Assembly: GCA_947492955.1 (NCBI GenBank)
Contig: CANLOV010000006.1
Span: 186,001 to 250,000 of the forward strand
Direction of reading: 5' to 3'
DNA from: an uncultured Cellulophaga sp.
Lineage (GTDB): Bacteria; Bacteroidota; Bacteroidia; Flavobacteriales; Flavobacteriaceae
DNA length: 64,000 nucleotides
A model generated the notes under the pieces. The model did not search any database, was not told the origin of the DNA, and saw nothing but the letters and a program-made list of their open reading frames with translations. The position numbers were made by a program, and so were the translations under genes. Below are positions 1 through 8,199 of the stretch, piece after piece. Each line of letters opens with the position of its first letter. The stretch's first letter is position 1.

Positions 1-1201
1 TATTTATTTCTCCTAAGTCCACCTCAGCTCCAGCTCTTTTCAGGAATTCTTTTTCTGCCTTATGTAGATTATCTATATCATTGTTATACTTATTATATGC
101 TTCTTCTAACCAATTAGGCCCATATACCCCTCCTAAAAGTCGCGTTAATTTGGCTTCTAAACTTTTTTTATAACTATGACCAGAAGTATGAATTATATAC
201 CTTTTAAGACGATAATCGTTAATTAACATATTGTGCAACACCTCTACTGCGGACTTTGTTTTAGAAACAATAAGTACGGATTGACCTCTAAGAATACAAT
301 CTACCGTAACAGCGCAAATAGTATATGACTTTCCTGTTCCTGGAGGACCAACGATAACACTATTATGATATTTCTGCACATTTTGCAATGCTTTAAATTG
401 ATCACTATTAAGTTGATGTTTTAATACGCTATCAACATCTTGTTCCAATATTTTGGACTGTTTATTAAGTAATTCAGTTATTGGCTTACCAAAATAAGGT
501 TGTTCTTCTATTTTTTTAAGGTCTGTAATTACCTTTAGAGCATTATTTATTTTTGGAACTAAGCTGACTAAGGCACCAGGGATAATTTTAAATATGCCTT
601 TTTGATTTGAATTTCTTAAATACTTTGTGATTTTAGCTTGAGACCAAACCTTAGGAAAATACATTAATTCTTCTGCATCCACATTTTTAAAATACTTTTC
701 TAAAGATCGCTTTAGTAAAAAAGCGTCTGTTATATCTTCATAAAAAAAACGTTCACAATCGTTTATAAAACCTTCAATACTAGATTTTATAGAATAAGGC
801 AGAAACTTGTTTAGTACTAACCTATTTACAATACCTTCTTGTTTATTAATCCTTATATAACTTGTGTTGTCCTCTCCCTTTTCTATTGTAGCTGGATATA
901 ATATTAAAGGAGCAAAAAGATTTTTATTTTTTGATAATGTATTTTCATTAACGCCAAGTACAAAAAAGGTTGCATAATACAGTTGTTTTTCTAGCTTATA
1001 TAAAGTTATATCTGCTAGTAATTCTTCTTCCTTTTTATGAAAAAGAGGAAGTATAGGATATTGCCCAGTAAGCAGTTCTTCTTTCTCCTTTATAAAATGT
1101 TTGTATTGGTATTTAGCTTGCCCTAGATTCTCTACAGAAAATCGATTATTATCTATTTCATAACATTTTCTAAAATATTCATGAAAAGCTTTTGGTTCCA
1201 T
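1..1201 (-). CDS. Superfamily 1 DNA/RNA helicase, N-terminal part (runs off left edge)
   Basis: Reading frame on the minus strand from ATG at 1201 to the window edge, about 400 codons with no stop, so the C-terminus is outside. The first ~270 residues match nothing I can name. They are followed by a Walker A motif, GPPGTGKS (encoded near 330-355), then a run resembling the Q-motif and motif Ia region of Upf1/Dna2-type SF1 helicases (…SVLIVSKTKSAVEVL…). Proteins of this class use ATP to unwind or translocate on nucleic acid. Many large bacterial members, fused to nuclease domains, belong to defence or repair loci. The missing motifs II-VI and any C-terminal nuclease prevent a finer call. The start is the first ATG after an AT-rich upstream region. 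Family assignment rests on the P-loop and its context only. Confidence 0.7.
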   Translation of the reverse strand, partial: MEPKAFHEYFRKCYEIDNNRFSVENLGQAKYQYKHFIKEKEELLTGQYPILPLFHKKEEELLADITLYKLEKQLYYATFFVLGVNENTLSKNKNLFAPLILYPATIEKGEDNTSYIRINKQEGIVNRLVLNKFLPYSIKSSIEGFINDCERFFYEDITDAFLLKRSLEKYFKNVDAEELMYFPKVWSQAKITKYLRNSNQKGIFKIIPGALVSLVPKINNALKVITDLKKIEEQPYFGKPITELLNKQSKILEQDVDSVLKHQLNSDQFKALQNVQKYHNSVIVGPPGTGKSYTICAVTVDCILRGQSVLIVSKTKSAVEVLHNMLINDYRLKRYIIHTSGHSYKKSLEAKLTRLLGGVYGPNWLEEAYNKYNNDIDNLHKAEKEFLKRAGAEVDLGEIN

Positions 1202-1413
1202 CGATAAACAGTCGTAGGTTATGGTATAAGTAATTAGTTGATAAATATAACTTTTATATTAAGGTTTTACACTAAAACTTAAAATCGATTTTAAAAATCA
1301 CCTGAAAACCAATTATTTTATCAAAACGAATAGAATTTATTTTCTCATATATGGCTAATACATTAAGGAGGATTAAATTTACCGGTATGTAAAACTTTTA
1401 TATTGAAAAACAA

Positions 1414-1755
1414 GTGACAAAAGAAGACTTAATAGGCACATATAACATAATGGGTAGCAACCAAGATGCAGAAGAAAATAAATACAAAGGAACACTTACG
1501 TTATCTTTAGATACAAACAATAGGTTTTTAGCTAAATGGCGTATAAATAATGAACAAGAGCAACTGGGCGAAGGTTTCTTTAAGAATAATATTCTAGTCC
1601 TAAATTTCAAATACATTGGTCACGATAAGCAAACCTACAAAGGTATTGTTGTATACAAATGCTTAACTAAAAATATTCTAGAAGGTTTTTGGTCCGAAGA
1701 ACACGGAAACCCTTTATTCCTAGGAGAAGAAAATTGTTTTAGAATTCAAATTTAG
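1414..1755 (+). CDS. Small conserved hypothetical protein, possibly beta-barrel; start uncertain
   Basis: A 113-residue frame if GTG at 1414 is used. The body (GTYNIMG…YKGTLTLSLD…AKWRI…GEGFFKNNILVLNF) alternates short beta-like strands with glycines, as in small lipocalin-like or META-like barrels. I do not recognise the exact family, and no signal peptide or catalytic motif is visible. The start is odd. The same frame is open from ATG 1351, passes an AAGGAGG sequence (1365-1371) and reads MANTLRRIKFTGM, then hits TAA at 1390 just before the usable region. Either translation begins at GTG 1414 (or ATG 1450), or the native N-terminus has been cut off by a nonsense change. It converges with the next gene across a 43-bp gap that has no clear terminator. 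Confidence 0.6.
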   Translation: MTKEDLIGTYNIMGSNQDAEENKYKGTLTLSLDTNNRFLAKWRINNEQEQLGEGFFKNNILVLNFKYIGHDKQTYKGIVVYKCLTKNILEGFWSEEHGNPLFLGEENCFRIQI

Positions 1756-1798
1756 TAGTATTTTACTAAGCACCTTAATATATCTTTCTATTAATCTG

Positions 1799-2146
1799 TT
1801 ATTGTTTTTTTTTAAACTGATTGTATATAAACTGTATTTCTTCAATAGTAAACTCTTTAGCTTCAAACCAATCGTGAGCTTCTATTTTAGCATTTTCTAT
1901 TTGAGCGTTTCTAATTGCGTTTATAGAAACTAAATGCCAATGTGTACTTTTATCTCTATTTACCGAGTAGCCAACATCACTCATTATATAAGATTCTTTA
2001 GGGTAATTAATTAATCTAATTCCGTTTTTTAAAACTGCTAAAGTTTTAGTTAGTGCTACTACTTCTGAAAAAGTATAACGAGCAAAATCTGCAAAACCAT
2101 TCTGTTTTACATTATACAATTTATCTCCTACCTCCAATTTCCTCAT
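1799..2146 (-). CDS. Hypothetical protein, 115 aa
   Basis: A cytoplasmic-looking protein with no signal peptide or TM segment. The N-terminus (MRKLEVGDKLYNVKQNGF) reads like a small SH3/KOW-like barrel start, with the phrase VGDKLY followed by beta-prone stretches. The C-terminus is helical and charged (EAKEFTIEEIQFIYNQFKKKQ). I do not recognise the family and assign no function. It converges with the hypothetical gene on its left. The 254-bp region upstream, up to the epimerase gene at 2401, is AT-rich and shows no gene and no convincing promoter match. Confidence 0.65.
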   Translation of the reverse strand: MRKLEVGDKLYNVKQNGFADFARYTFSEVVALTKTLAVLKNGIRLINYPKESYIMSDVGYSVNRDKSTHWHLVSINAIRNAQIENAKIEAHDWFEAKEFTIEEIQFIYNQFKKKQ

Positions 2147-2400
2147 ATAAACTAATAAGGCTGCTAAAATAAAATGTGTTGTACTTATAAATGTGATTAG
2201 AAGAAAATAATTATTAACAATAATTATTTTTTCACTAACGATTATACTTCTAAAAATAAAATTAATTTAATTACAACATAAATCAATTTTTATAGTTATG
2301 TAAGTAATCTATTACTTTTTGAAAATTAAAATTAAAATTAGTGGTAGTTTTTCATGGGAAATAAAATCTTTTACCCATATTAGTACTTTTAAAAACTTAT

Positions 2401-3414
2401 ATGGATATATCTTATTTAAACTTTAATTCAAATTTTAATGTACTTGTTACTGGTGGTGCTGGGTTCATAGGCTCTAACCTATGTGAAGCATTGGTGAAAA
2501 ATGGAAATAAAGTTACGTGTTTAGATAATTTTGCTACAGGTAAAAAAGAAAATATTAATCACTTAATAGGTAATTCTAAATTTACATTAATAGAAGGAGA
2601 TATTAGAAACCTTGATGATTGTAAAAAAGCATGCAGCAACATAGATTATGTATTACATCAGGCAGCTTTAGGTTCTGTTCCTAGATCTATAAATGATCCT
2701 ATTACGAGTAATGATGTAAATGTATCTGGGTTTTTAAATATGCTGGTAGCCTCTAGAGATACTAATGTAAAACGTTTTATTTATGCAGCTAGTTCATCTA
2801 CCTACGGAGATTCTGAAAGCTTACCTAAAATAGAGGATAATATTGGAAAACCTTTATCTCCATATGCTATTACAAAATATGTAAATGAATTATACGCTGA
2901 TATTTTTTCTAAAACCTATGGTATAGAAACTATAGGCTTAAGATATTTTAATGTATTTGGTAGAAAACAAGATCCTAACGGTGCATATGCAGCTGTAATA
3001 CCAAAATTTGTAATGCAATTAATAGCTCATAAATCACCTAAAATTAATGGAGACGGGTCTTTTTCTAGGGATTTTACATACATTGATAATGTTATACAAA
3101 TGAACATTTTATCAATGCTAACAAATAAAAAAGATGCCGTAAATACCGTTTATAATGTAGCATATGGTGAAAGAACAACTTTAAATGAATTAATTAATTT
3201 ACTAAAAGATTCTTTAAGCATTTTTGACTCCCATATTCCTAATATAAATATTGAATACGGCCCTAATAGACAAGGAGATGTACCCCACTCTTTAGCCTCT
3301 ATTGAAAAAGCTAAAAAATTATTAAACTACAACCCTAAATTCAATATAAAAAATGGTTTAAAAGAAGCTATTAATTGGTATTGGGAAAATTTAAATAAAA
3401 ACGTATCAATATAA
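2401..3414 (+). CDS. wbpP: UDP-N-acetylglucosamine 4-epimerase (WbpP/TviC family)
   Basis: Short-chain dehydrogenase/reductase, 337 aa, that interconverts UDP-GlcNAc and UDP-GalNAc (or the uronic acid forms) for surface polysaccharide. The Rossmann glycine motif GGAGFIG is at residues 18-24. The catalytic Ser lies in SSSTYGD and the catalytic pair is Tyr155-xxx-Lys159. Signature stretches VLHQAALGSVPRSINDP and GLRYFNVFGRKQDPNGAYAA match my memory of Pseudomonas WbpP and Salmonella TviC much better than GalE. Length is normal for the family. The gene is followed after 82 bp by a TviB-type dehydrogenase, the pairing found in Vi-antigen and O-antigen loci that make UDP-GalNAcA. The start is the first ATG that gives a short N-terminal extension before the first beta strand. 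Confidence 0.9.
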   Translation: MDISYLNFNSNFNVLVTGGAGFIGSNLCEALVKNGNKVTCLDNFATGKKENINHLIGNSKFTLIEGDIRNLDDCKKACSNIDYVLHQAALGSVPRSINDPITSNDVNVSGFLNMLVASRDTNVKRFIYAASSSTYGDSESLPKIEDNIGKPLSPYAITKYVNELYADIFSKTYGIETIGLRYFNVFGRKQDPNGAYAAVIPKFVMQLIAHKSPKINGDGSFSRDFTYIDNVIQMNILSMLTNKKDAVNTVYNVAYGERTTLNELINLLKDSLSIFDSHIPNINIEYGPNRQGDVPHSLASIEKAKKLLNYNPKFNIKNGLKEAINWYWENLNKNVSI

Positions 3415-3496
3415 AATTAAAAAATAAATTTAAAAGTAGACCATATTGTACCTAATACACCGATATAACACAAACATCTCTTTTAAATAAAAAAAA

Positions 3497-4777
3497 ATGA
3501 ATAACATTAAAATAGCAGTAATAGGATTAGGTTATGTAGGGTTACCTTTAGCTCGTTTGTTTGCCACAAAATACCCAGTAATTGGTTTTGATATTAATTC
3601 TAACAGAATTGCTGAACTACAGTCTGGAGAGGATAGTACACTAGAAATCTCTAATAAAATGTTACAAAGTGTGTTACAAAAAACACCAAATATAAATACT
3701 GGTCTTTTTTGTACCAATGAAATAGACAATTTAAAAGATTGCAACTATTTTGTTATAACAGTTCCTACTCCAGTAGATAAAAACAACAGACCTAACCTTA
3801 CTCCTCTTTATAAATCTAGCGAAACCGTTGGTAAGGTATTAAAAAAAGGAGATATAGTTATATACGAGTCTACCGTGTATCCCGGAGTTACAGAAGAAGA
3901 ATGTATACCTGTATTAGAAAAAGTTAGTGGCTTACAATTTAATAAAGATTTCTATGCTGGTTATTCTCCTGAGCGTATTAACCCAGGTGATAAAGAACAT
4001 ACGGTAGAAAAAATATTAAAAGTGACTTCTGGTTCTACACCAGAAATTGGAATAAAAGTAGACAACTTATATAAATCTGTGATTACTGCTGGCACTCATC
4101 TTGCTCCTACAATTAAAGTAGCCGAAGCTGCAAAAGTTATTGAAAATTCGCAACGAGATATTAATATTGCTTTTGTAAATGAGCTTGCTAAGATTTTTAA
4201 TTTAATGGATATTGACACCCATGCTGTTTTAGAAGCTGCGGGTACTAAATGGAATTTTTTACCTTTTAAACCAGGACTAGTAGGTGGTCATTGTATTGGA
4301 GTAGACCCCTACTATTTAGCGCAACGTGCTCAGGAATTTGGTTATCATCCAGAAATAATTTTAGCAGGAAGACGACTAAACGATAGCATGGGAGAACATA
4401 TTGCTGCCGAGGTCATAAAGTTAATGGTTCAAAAAGACATTCATATTAAGAATGCTAAAATATTAGTACTAGGGATTACTTTTAAAGAAAATTGCCCTGA
4501 TGTTAGAAATACAAAAGTGGTTGATGTAATTGCTAATTTAAAAAGTTTTGGTACGGATATAACGGTGTACGATCCTTGGGCTAATCCTTCTGAAGTATTG
4601 CATGAATATAATATTGAATCTACTAACGATTTACCAGAGCATAAATTTGACGCTATAGTCCTATCTGTGGCTCATAAAAAATTCTTAAATATAAATTTTA
4701 AATCGTTATTAACACCCAATGGTATTTTATACGATGTAAAAGGTGTATTAAAAGAAAAGGTAAATGGAAGATTATAA
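3497..4777 (+). CDS. tviB: UDP-N-acetyl-hexosamine 6-dehydrogenase (TviB/WbpO type)
   Basis: Nucleotide-sugar dehydrogenase, 426 aa, that oxidises the C6 hydroxyl of UDP-GlcNAc or UDP-GalNAc twice with NAD+ to give the uronic acid. The NAD-binding motif GLGYVG is at residues 10-15. The central domain carries KVAEAAKVIENSQRDINIAF, and the catalytic cysteine is Cys266 in GGHCIGVDPYY. The C-terminal UDP-binding domain contains GITFKENCPDVRN. The sequence follows TviB of the Vi capsule nearly motif for motif, and UDP-Glc dehydrogenases (Ugd) less well. With the preceding epimerase it would supply UDP-GalNAcA for the polysaccharide whose export genes lie at 8200-14464. A bidirectional terminator follows immediately. 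Confidence 0.9.
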   Translation: MNNIKIAVIGLGYVGLPLARLFATKYPVIGFDINSNRIAELQSGEDSTLEISNKMLQSVLQKTPNINTGLFCTNEIDNLKDCNYFVITVPTPVDKNNRPNLTPLYKSSETVGKVLKKGDIVIYESTVYPGVTEEECIPVLEKVSGLQFNKDFYAGYSPERINPGDKEHTVEKILKVTSGSTPEIGIKVDNLYKSVITAGTHLAPTIKVAEAAKVIENSQRDINIAFVNELAKIFNLMDIDTHAVLEAAGTKWNFLPFKPGLVGGHCIGVDPYYLAQRAQEFGYHPEIILAGRRLNDSMGEHIAAEVIKLMVQKDIHIKNAKILVLGITFKENCPDVRNTKVVDVIANLKSFGTDITVYDPWANPSEVLHEYNIESTNDLPEHKFDAIVLSVAHKKFLNINFKSLLTPNGILYDVKGVLKEKVNGRL

Positions 4778-4778
4778 A

Positions 4779-4823
4779 AAATAAAAGCCTCTATATTTTT
4801 AAATATAGAGGCTTTTATTTTTT
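4779..4823. terminator. Bidirectional intrinsic terminator
   Basis: A perfect inverted repeat with arms AAAAGCCTCTATATTT and AAATATAGAGGCTTTT and a two-base loop, with A- and T-runs on the two sides. It sits between the 3' end of the TviB-type gene (+) and the 3' end of the membrane protein gene (-), so it can serve both. Confidence 0.9.
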
Positions 4824-4852
4824 ATCCTACATAACTACTATTTTAACAAATA

Positions 4853-5344
4853 CTAGTTCATCCCTTTTAGTGTAAGTAAAGTCATTACCCAAACAATTAC
4901 TGAAGAGAAAAAAATACCAACTACATTAGCCAAAAATGCCTTTTTCTTTTCAATTTTAAACAAATATGCAGCTATACTACCTGCATATACACCTGTACCA
5001 GGAACAGGAATCATTACAAAAAACATTAATCCTAAAAAACCATATTTCTTTATTTTTTCTCCAGAACCCACTTTTGCTTTTCTAGCTACATAAATAGCAG
5101 CTTTTTTATAAAATTTCCATCGAAGTAAATAAGTGTTTACTTTTTCTAAAAAAAACATCATTAAAGGAAATACCAAAACATTTGCTATAAAGCAAACTAA
5201 AAACACTAAGTATATATTAACCCCGTTAAGCATACCATAAGGTATACCAACTTTTGCCTCACCAAAAGGAGATATACTCCACAAAGCCGCTATAATAATA
5301 TCTTTAATCAAAATTTTCTTTTTACAAGCGGGCAAAGTTAGCAT
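4853..5344 (-). CDS. Small multidrug export-like membrane protein (COG2426)
   Basis: Integral membrane protein of 163 aa with four predicted membrane segments (about 15-35, 45-65, 105-130 and 138-160). The loop motif MIPVPGTGVYAGSIAAYLF, with the conserved P-G-G spacing, together with the early FGEAKVGIPYG stretch, is the hallmark of the family named putative small multi-drug export protein (PF06695). Transport of drugs is only a family label and the true substrate is unknown. The gene is alone on its strand, between the polysaccharide genes and phnA, and shares the terminator at 4779-4823. Confidence 0.8.
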   Translation of the reverse strand: MLTLPACKKKILIKDIIIAALWSISPFGEAKVGIPYGMLNGVNIYLVFLVCFIANVLVFPLMMFFLEKVNTYLLRWKFYKKAAIYVARKAKVGSGEKIKKYGFLGLMFFVMIPVPGTGVYAGSIAAYLFKIEKKKAFLANVVGIFFSSVIVWVMTLLTLKGMN

Positions 5345-5442
5345 TCTATATGATTTTATTTGTATTTAAAATCATAAAAAAGCATTAAATTATAACTACC
5401 TTTTGCTTACGGAGTAAATAATCTCTGTTATATAATTATATG

Positions 5443-5450
5443 TATTTTTG
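5443..5450 (+). promoter_or_regulatory. Promoter -7 box for phnA
   Basis: TATTTTTG matches the Bacteroidota -7 consensus TAnnTTTG. It lies 21 bp upstream of ATG 5472 and overlaps the in-frame TTG at 5448, which makes that TTG an unlikely start. No clear -33 TTG was found at the expected distance. Confidence 0.5.
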
Positions 5451-5471
5451 TATATAAGCTTAAAAAGAGAT

Positions 5472-6044
5472 ATGAATATTGTACGTGAGTTACATAAACG
5501 CAGTGAATCTAAGTGTGAATTATGTGGAAATCAAGAAAATTTAACTGCTTATGAGGTACTTCCTAAAAACAATATAGAGAATAATATACTAGCATGTAAT
5601 ATATGTATTGAGCAAATAGAATATCCAGAAAAAACTGATGCAAACCATTGGCGTTGTTTAAACGATAGCATGTGGAGCGAGTATACTTCGGTACAAGTAA
5701 TAGCTTGGAGGATACTTAATAGGCTTCGTAATGAAGGTTGGCCTAAAGATTTATTAGATATGTTATATTTAGAAGAAGATACTTTAAAATGGGCTGCTGC
5801 AACAGGAGAAGGCGAAGAGCCTGAAGATAAAATAATACACAAGGATAGCAATGGTGTTATTATAAATGCAGGTGATAGTGTTGTTCTTATTAAAGATTTA
5901 CCTGTTAAAGGTTCTAGTATGATTGCAAAAAGAGGCACTGCTGTACGAAGAGTATCTTTAGACCATGAGAATGCAGAATATATTGAAGGGAAAGTAGATG
6001 GACAGCAAATTGTTATTATTACTAAATATGTAAAAAAGCTTTAA
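5472..6044 (+). CDS. phnA: PhnA domain protein (YjdM-like zinc-ribbon protein)
   Basis: A 190-residue protein from ATG 5472. An upstream in-frame TTG (5448) is rejected because it sits inside a -7 promoter box. The N-terminus has a four-cysteine zinc ribbon, CELCG (near residue 15) and CNIC (near 43). The C-terminus is the PhnA/YjdM domain (DSNGVIINAGDSVVLIKDLPVKGSSMIAKRGT…VRRVSL). Despite the historical name alkylphosphonate utilization protein, no phosphonate genes are nearby and the biochemical role is not established. A 53-codon lysine-rich ORF follows after 21 bp and may be cotranscribed. Confidence 0.85.
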   Translation: MNIVRELHKRSESKCELCGNQENLTAYEVLPKNNIENNILACNICIEQIEYPEKTDANHWRCLNDSMWSEYTSVQVIAWRILNRLRNEGWPKDLLDMLYLEEDTLKWAAATGEGEEPEDKIIHKDSNGVIINAGDSVVLIKDLPVKGSSMIAKRGTAVRRVSLDHENAEYIEGKVDGQQIVIITKYVKKL

Positions 6045-6065
6045 CATAAAAAGTTTACTTTTATT

Positions 6066-6227
6066 ATGGCTAAAAAAGGAAAAGAAAAAAACACTAAAAA
6101 TAAAGCTAAGCATACGAAATTACTAAACAGAAAAATTTCTAAATCTAAGAAAGAAAAAGAAATAAGAAAAGAACGCTTAAAAGCTATTATAAATAAAGTA
6201 AACAATCAAAATAATACATCTACATAA
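6066..6227 (+). CDS. Small lysine-rich basic protein, 53 aa
   Basis: ATG 6066 to TAA 6225-6227, starting MAKKGKEKNTKNKAKHTKLL and ending NNQNNTST. More than a third of the residues are Lys or Arg, with no hydrophobic core and no cysteine. It lies 21 bp after phnA and ends 3 bp before the ATG of the aldo/keto reductase, a spacing typical of genes in one transcript, so I accept it as a probable gene. Very basic short proteins of this type often bind nucleic acid or ribosomes, but nothing specific can be claimed. An A-rich stretch translating to Lys codons by chance is the alternative. Confidence 0.5.
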   Translation: MAKKGKEKNTKNKAKHTKLLNRKISKSKKEKEIRKERLKAIINKVNNQNNTST

Positions 6228-6230
6228 ATT

Positions 6231-7244
6231 ATGCATATAAACGATAAAGCTAATACAGAAACTTATTTAGCTTCTGCCCAAAGATATGATACCATGAAAT
6301 ACAATCGTTGTGGTGAAAGTGGTGTATTATTACCTGCTATTTCTCTTGGTTTATGGCATAATTTTGGGTTTATAGATTCAATTCAAAATAGCAGAAATAT
6401 CCTTAGAACTGCTTTTGATTTAGGCATTACACATTTTGATTTAGCTAATAATTATGGCCCACCATATGGATCAGCTGAAGAAAACTTTGGAACAATCTTT
6501 AATAAAGATTTTAAATCTTATAGAGATGAATTATTTATTGCAACAAAAGCTGGTTACGATATGTGGCCTGGACCATATGGCAATTGGGGATCCAGAAAAT
6601 ATTTAATATCTAGTCTAGATCAGAGCCTTAAACGTATGAAACTAGATTATGTAGATATTTTTTATCATCATAGACCTGACCCTAATACACCTTTAGAGGA
6701 AACTATGCTAGCTTTAGCAGACATCGTAAGACAGGGAAAAGCTTTATACATTGGTATCTCTAATTACAGACCTGAAGAAACAAAAAAAGCTGCATCCTTA
6801 TTAAAAGAACTAAATGTTCCATTTATTTTACACCAAGCTCGTTATTCTCTTTTTGACCGTTGGGTAGAAGATGGTTTACTAAATACATTACAAGATAATG
6901 GAGTTGGCTGTATAGCTTTCTCTCCTTTAGCTCAAGGAATGTTAACGGATAAGTATTTAAACGGAATACCAAAAGGCTCTAGAGCTTATAAAAACCTTAC
7001 TTATTTAGATAAAGAAAATGTAAACCAAAATATAGATAGAATTAAAAAACTTAATGAAATAGCCAAAAGTAGAAATCAGAAACTTTCACAAATGGCAATT
7101 TCGTGGTTATTGTTTCAAAAAGGAATTTCTTCTGTATTAATAGGAGCTAGTTCCCCTGTACAATTAAAAGAAAATGTAGCTTCATTACAAAACTTAACAT
7201 TTAGTGATGAAGAATTAAGTATAATCAAAAAAGTAATTTCTTAA
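6231..7244 (+). CDS. Aldo/keto reductase, YghZ/Gpr-like
   Basis: NADPH-dependent aldo/keto reductase of 337 aa. The catalytic tetrad is visible: Asp70 and Tyr75 in HFDLANNYG, Lys106 in ATKAGY, and His146 or His147 in FYHHRPDP. The conserved phrases PPYGSAEENFG, MWPGPYGNWGSRKYL and IGISNYRPE match the AKR14 group (E. coli YghZ, L-glyceraldehyde 3-phosphate reductase), which detoxifies aldehydes. The NADPH-binding C-terminus (LIGASSPVQLKENV) is complete. An in-frame ATG at 6294, just before KYNRCGESGV, would remove about 21 residues of N-terminal extension and is a plausible alternative start. The CpsB-type gene follows after 33 bp. Confidence 0.85.
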   Translation: MHINDKANTETYLASAQRYDTMKYNRCGESGVLLPAISLGLWHNFGFIDSIQNSRNILRTAFDLGITHFDLANNYGPPYGSAEENFGTIFNKDFKSYRDELFIATKAGYDMWPGPYGNWGSRKYLISSLDQSLKRMKLDYVDIFYHHRPDPNTPLEETMLALADIVRQGKALYIGISNYRPEETKKAASLLKELNVPFILHQARYSLFDRWVEDGLLNTLQDNGVGCIAFSPLAQGMLTDKYLNGIPKGSRAYKNLTYLDKENVNQNIDRIKKLNEIAKSRNQKLSQMAISWLLFQKGISSVLIGASSPVQLKENVASLQNLTFSDEELSIIKKVIS

Positions 7245-7277
7245 AATTATTATATCAAATAAAATTCTGCCAAATCT

Positions 7278-8021
7278 ATGTTTGAAATTTTTGTGAAGAA
7301 AAAATTCTTAGTTGACTATTTAAAAGGATTTATAGACATACACAATCATATACTTCCTGGTATTGATGATGGTGCTAAAACTGTAGAAGACTCTATTGCG
7401 TTAATAAAAGGATTCTCAGAATTTGGAGTAACTAATTTCATTGCTACACCACATATAATGCATGAATATTACCCTAACGGACCAAATACTATATACAAAG
7501 CTTTAGGAGAAGTAAAAAATGAATTATTAAAAATAAAATTAAAAAATATTTCCATAGATGCCGCCGCTGAACATATGATTGATTCTAATTTTGAAAATAT
7601 TTTAGAAACAGGAAGTATTATGCCAATTAAAAAAAAGTATCTATTAATTGAGATGTCTTATTTACAACCTTCTATCAATTTTGATGATGCAATAATTAAA
7701 ATAGCTCGCAACAAATACTTTCCTATTTTAGCACATCCTGAAAGGTACTTGTATCTACATAATAGATTTAATATTTATAAAAAATATAAAGATGAAAAAG
7801 GAATATTTTTTCAATTAAATATACTTTCTCTTTGTGAATATTATGGTAAATCCGTTCAAAAAATGGCTATAAAACTTATCAATGAAGAAATGATTGATTT
7901 TATTGCTACCGATATTCATAATGAAAGACAATTAAGTTATCTAAAAGAATTAAAAATATCCGATAAACAATTAAAAAAAATTATACCTATAATAGAAAAT
8001 ACAATGAATAGCTTTTATTAA
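7278..8021 (+). CDS. CpsB/YwqE-type tyrosine-protein phosphatase (PHP domain)
   Basis: PHP-family metal-dependent phosphatase, 247 aa. Metal ligands are in the family motifs: FIDIHNHILPGIDDGAK (residues ~18-34), ATPHIMHEYYP, a central AAEHM, AHPERYLYL, and the C-terminal IATDIHNERQL. In Gram-positive and Bacteroidota capsule systems this enzyme removes phosphate from the tyrosine-rich tail of the BY-kinase that controls polysaccharide chain export. Its likely substrate is the Wzc-like kinase encoded convergently at 8200-10581, whose C-terminus is Tyr-rich. It shares orientation with the aldo/keto reductase upstream, so it may not be transcribed with the export operon. The start gives a short hydrophilic lead before the PHP core. 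Confidence 0.88.
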   Translation: MFEIFVKKKFLVDYLKGFIDIHNHILPGIDDGAKTVEDSIALIKGFSEFGVTNFIATPHIMHEYYPNGPNTIYKALGEVKNELLKIKLKNISIDAAAEHMIDSNFENILETGSIMPIKKKYLLIEMSYLQPSINFDDAIIKIARNKYFPILAHPERYLYLHNRFNIYKKYKDEKGIFFQLNILSLCEYYGKSVQKMAIKLINEEMIDFIATDIHNERQLSYLKELKISDKQLKKIIPIIENTMNSFY

Positions 8022-8130
8022 CTACATAAAATTAAAATTATAAAACACGCATTTAACACACCAAAATTAATATATTTTAAATTCTTAAGTTTATTGCAGA
8101 AAAATAATCTGACTAAATACTCCTAATTAC

Positions 8131-8169
8131 ACAAAAAAAGGTTTTAACTATTAAATAAGTTAAAACCTT
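8131..8169 (-). terminator. Intrinsic terminator of the wza-wzc operon
   Basis: Perfect 12-bp inverted repeat AAGGTTTTAACT / AGTTAAAACCTT with an 8-base loop. Read on the minus strand it ends in a run of T (the A-run at 8132-8139 on the plus strand), just beyond the wzc stop codon. Confidence 0.85.
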
Positions 8170-8199
8170 GAAGTTTATACTTTACAAAGCTATTGCCTA

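Noticed and set aside
5448-5471. TTG start extending PhnA by eight residues
   Set aside because: The TTG lies inside a TATTTTTG promoter box. ATG 5472 gives the usual N-terminus.
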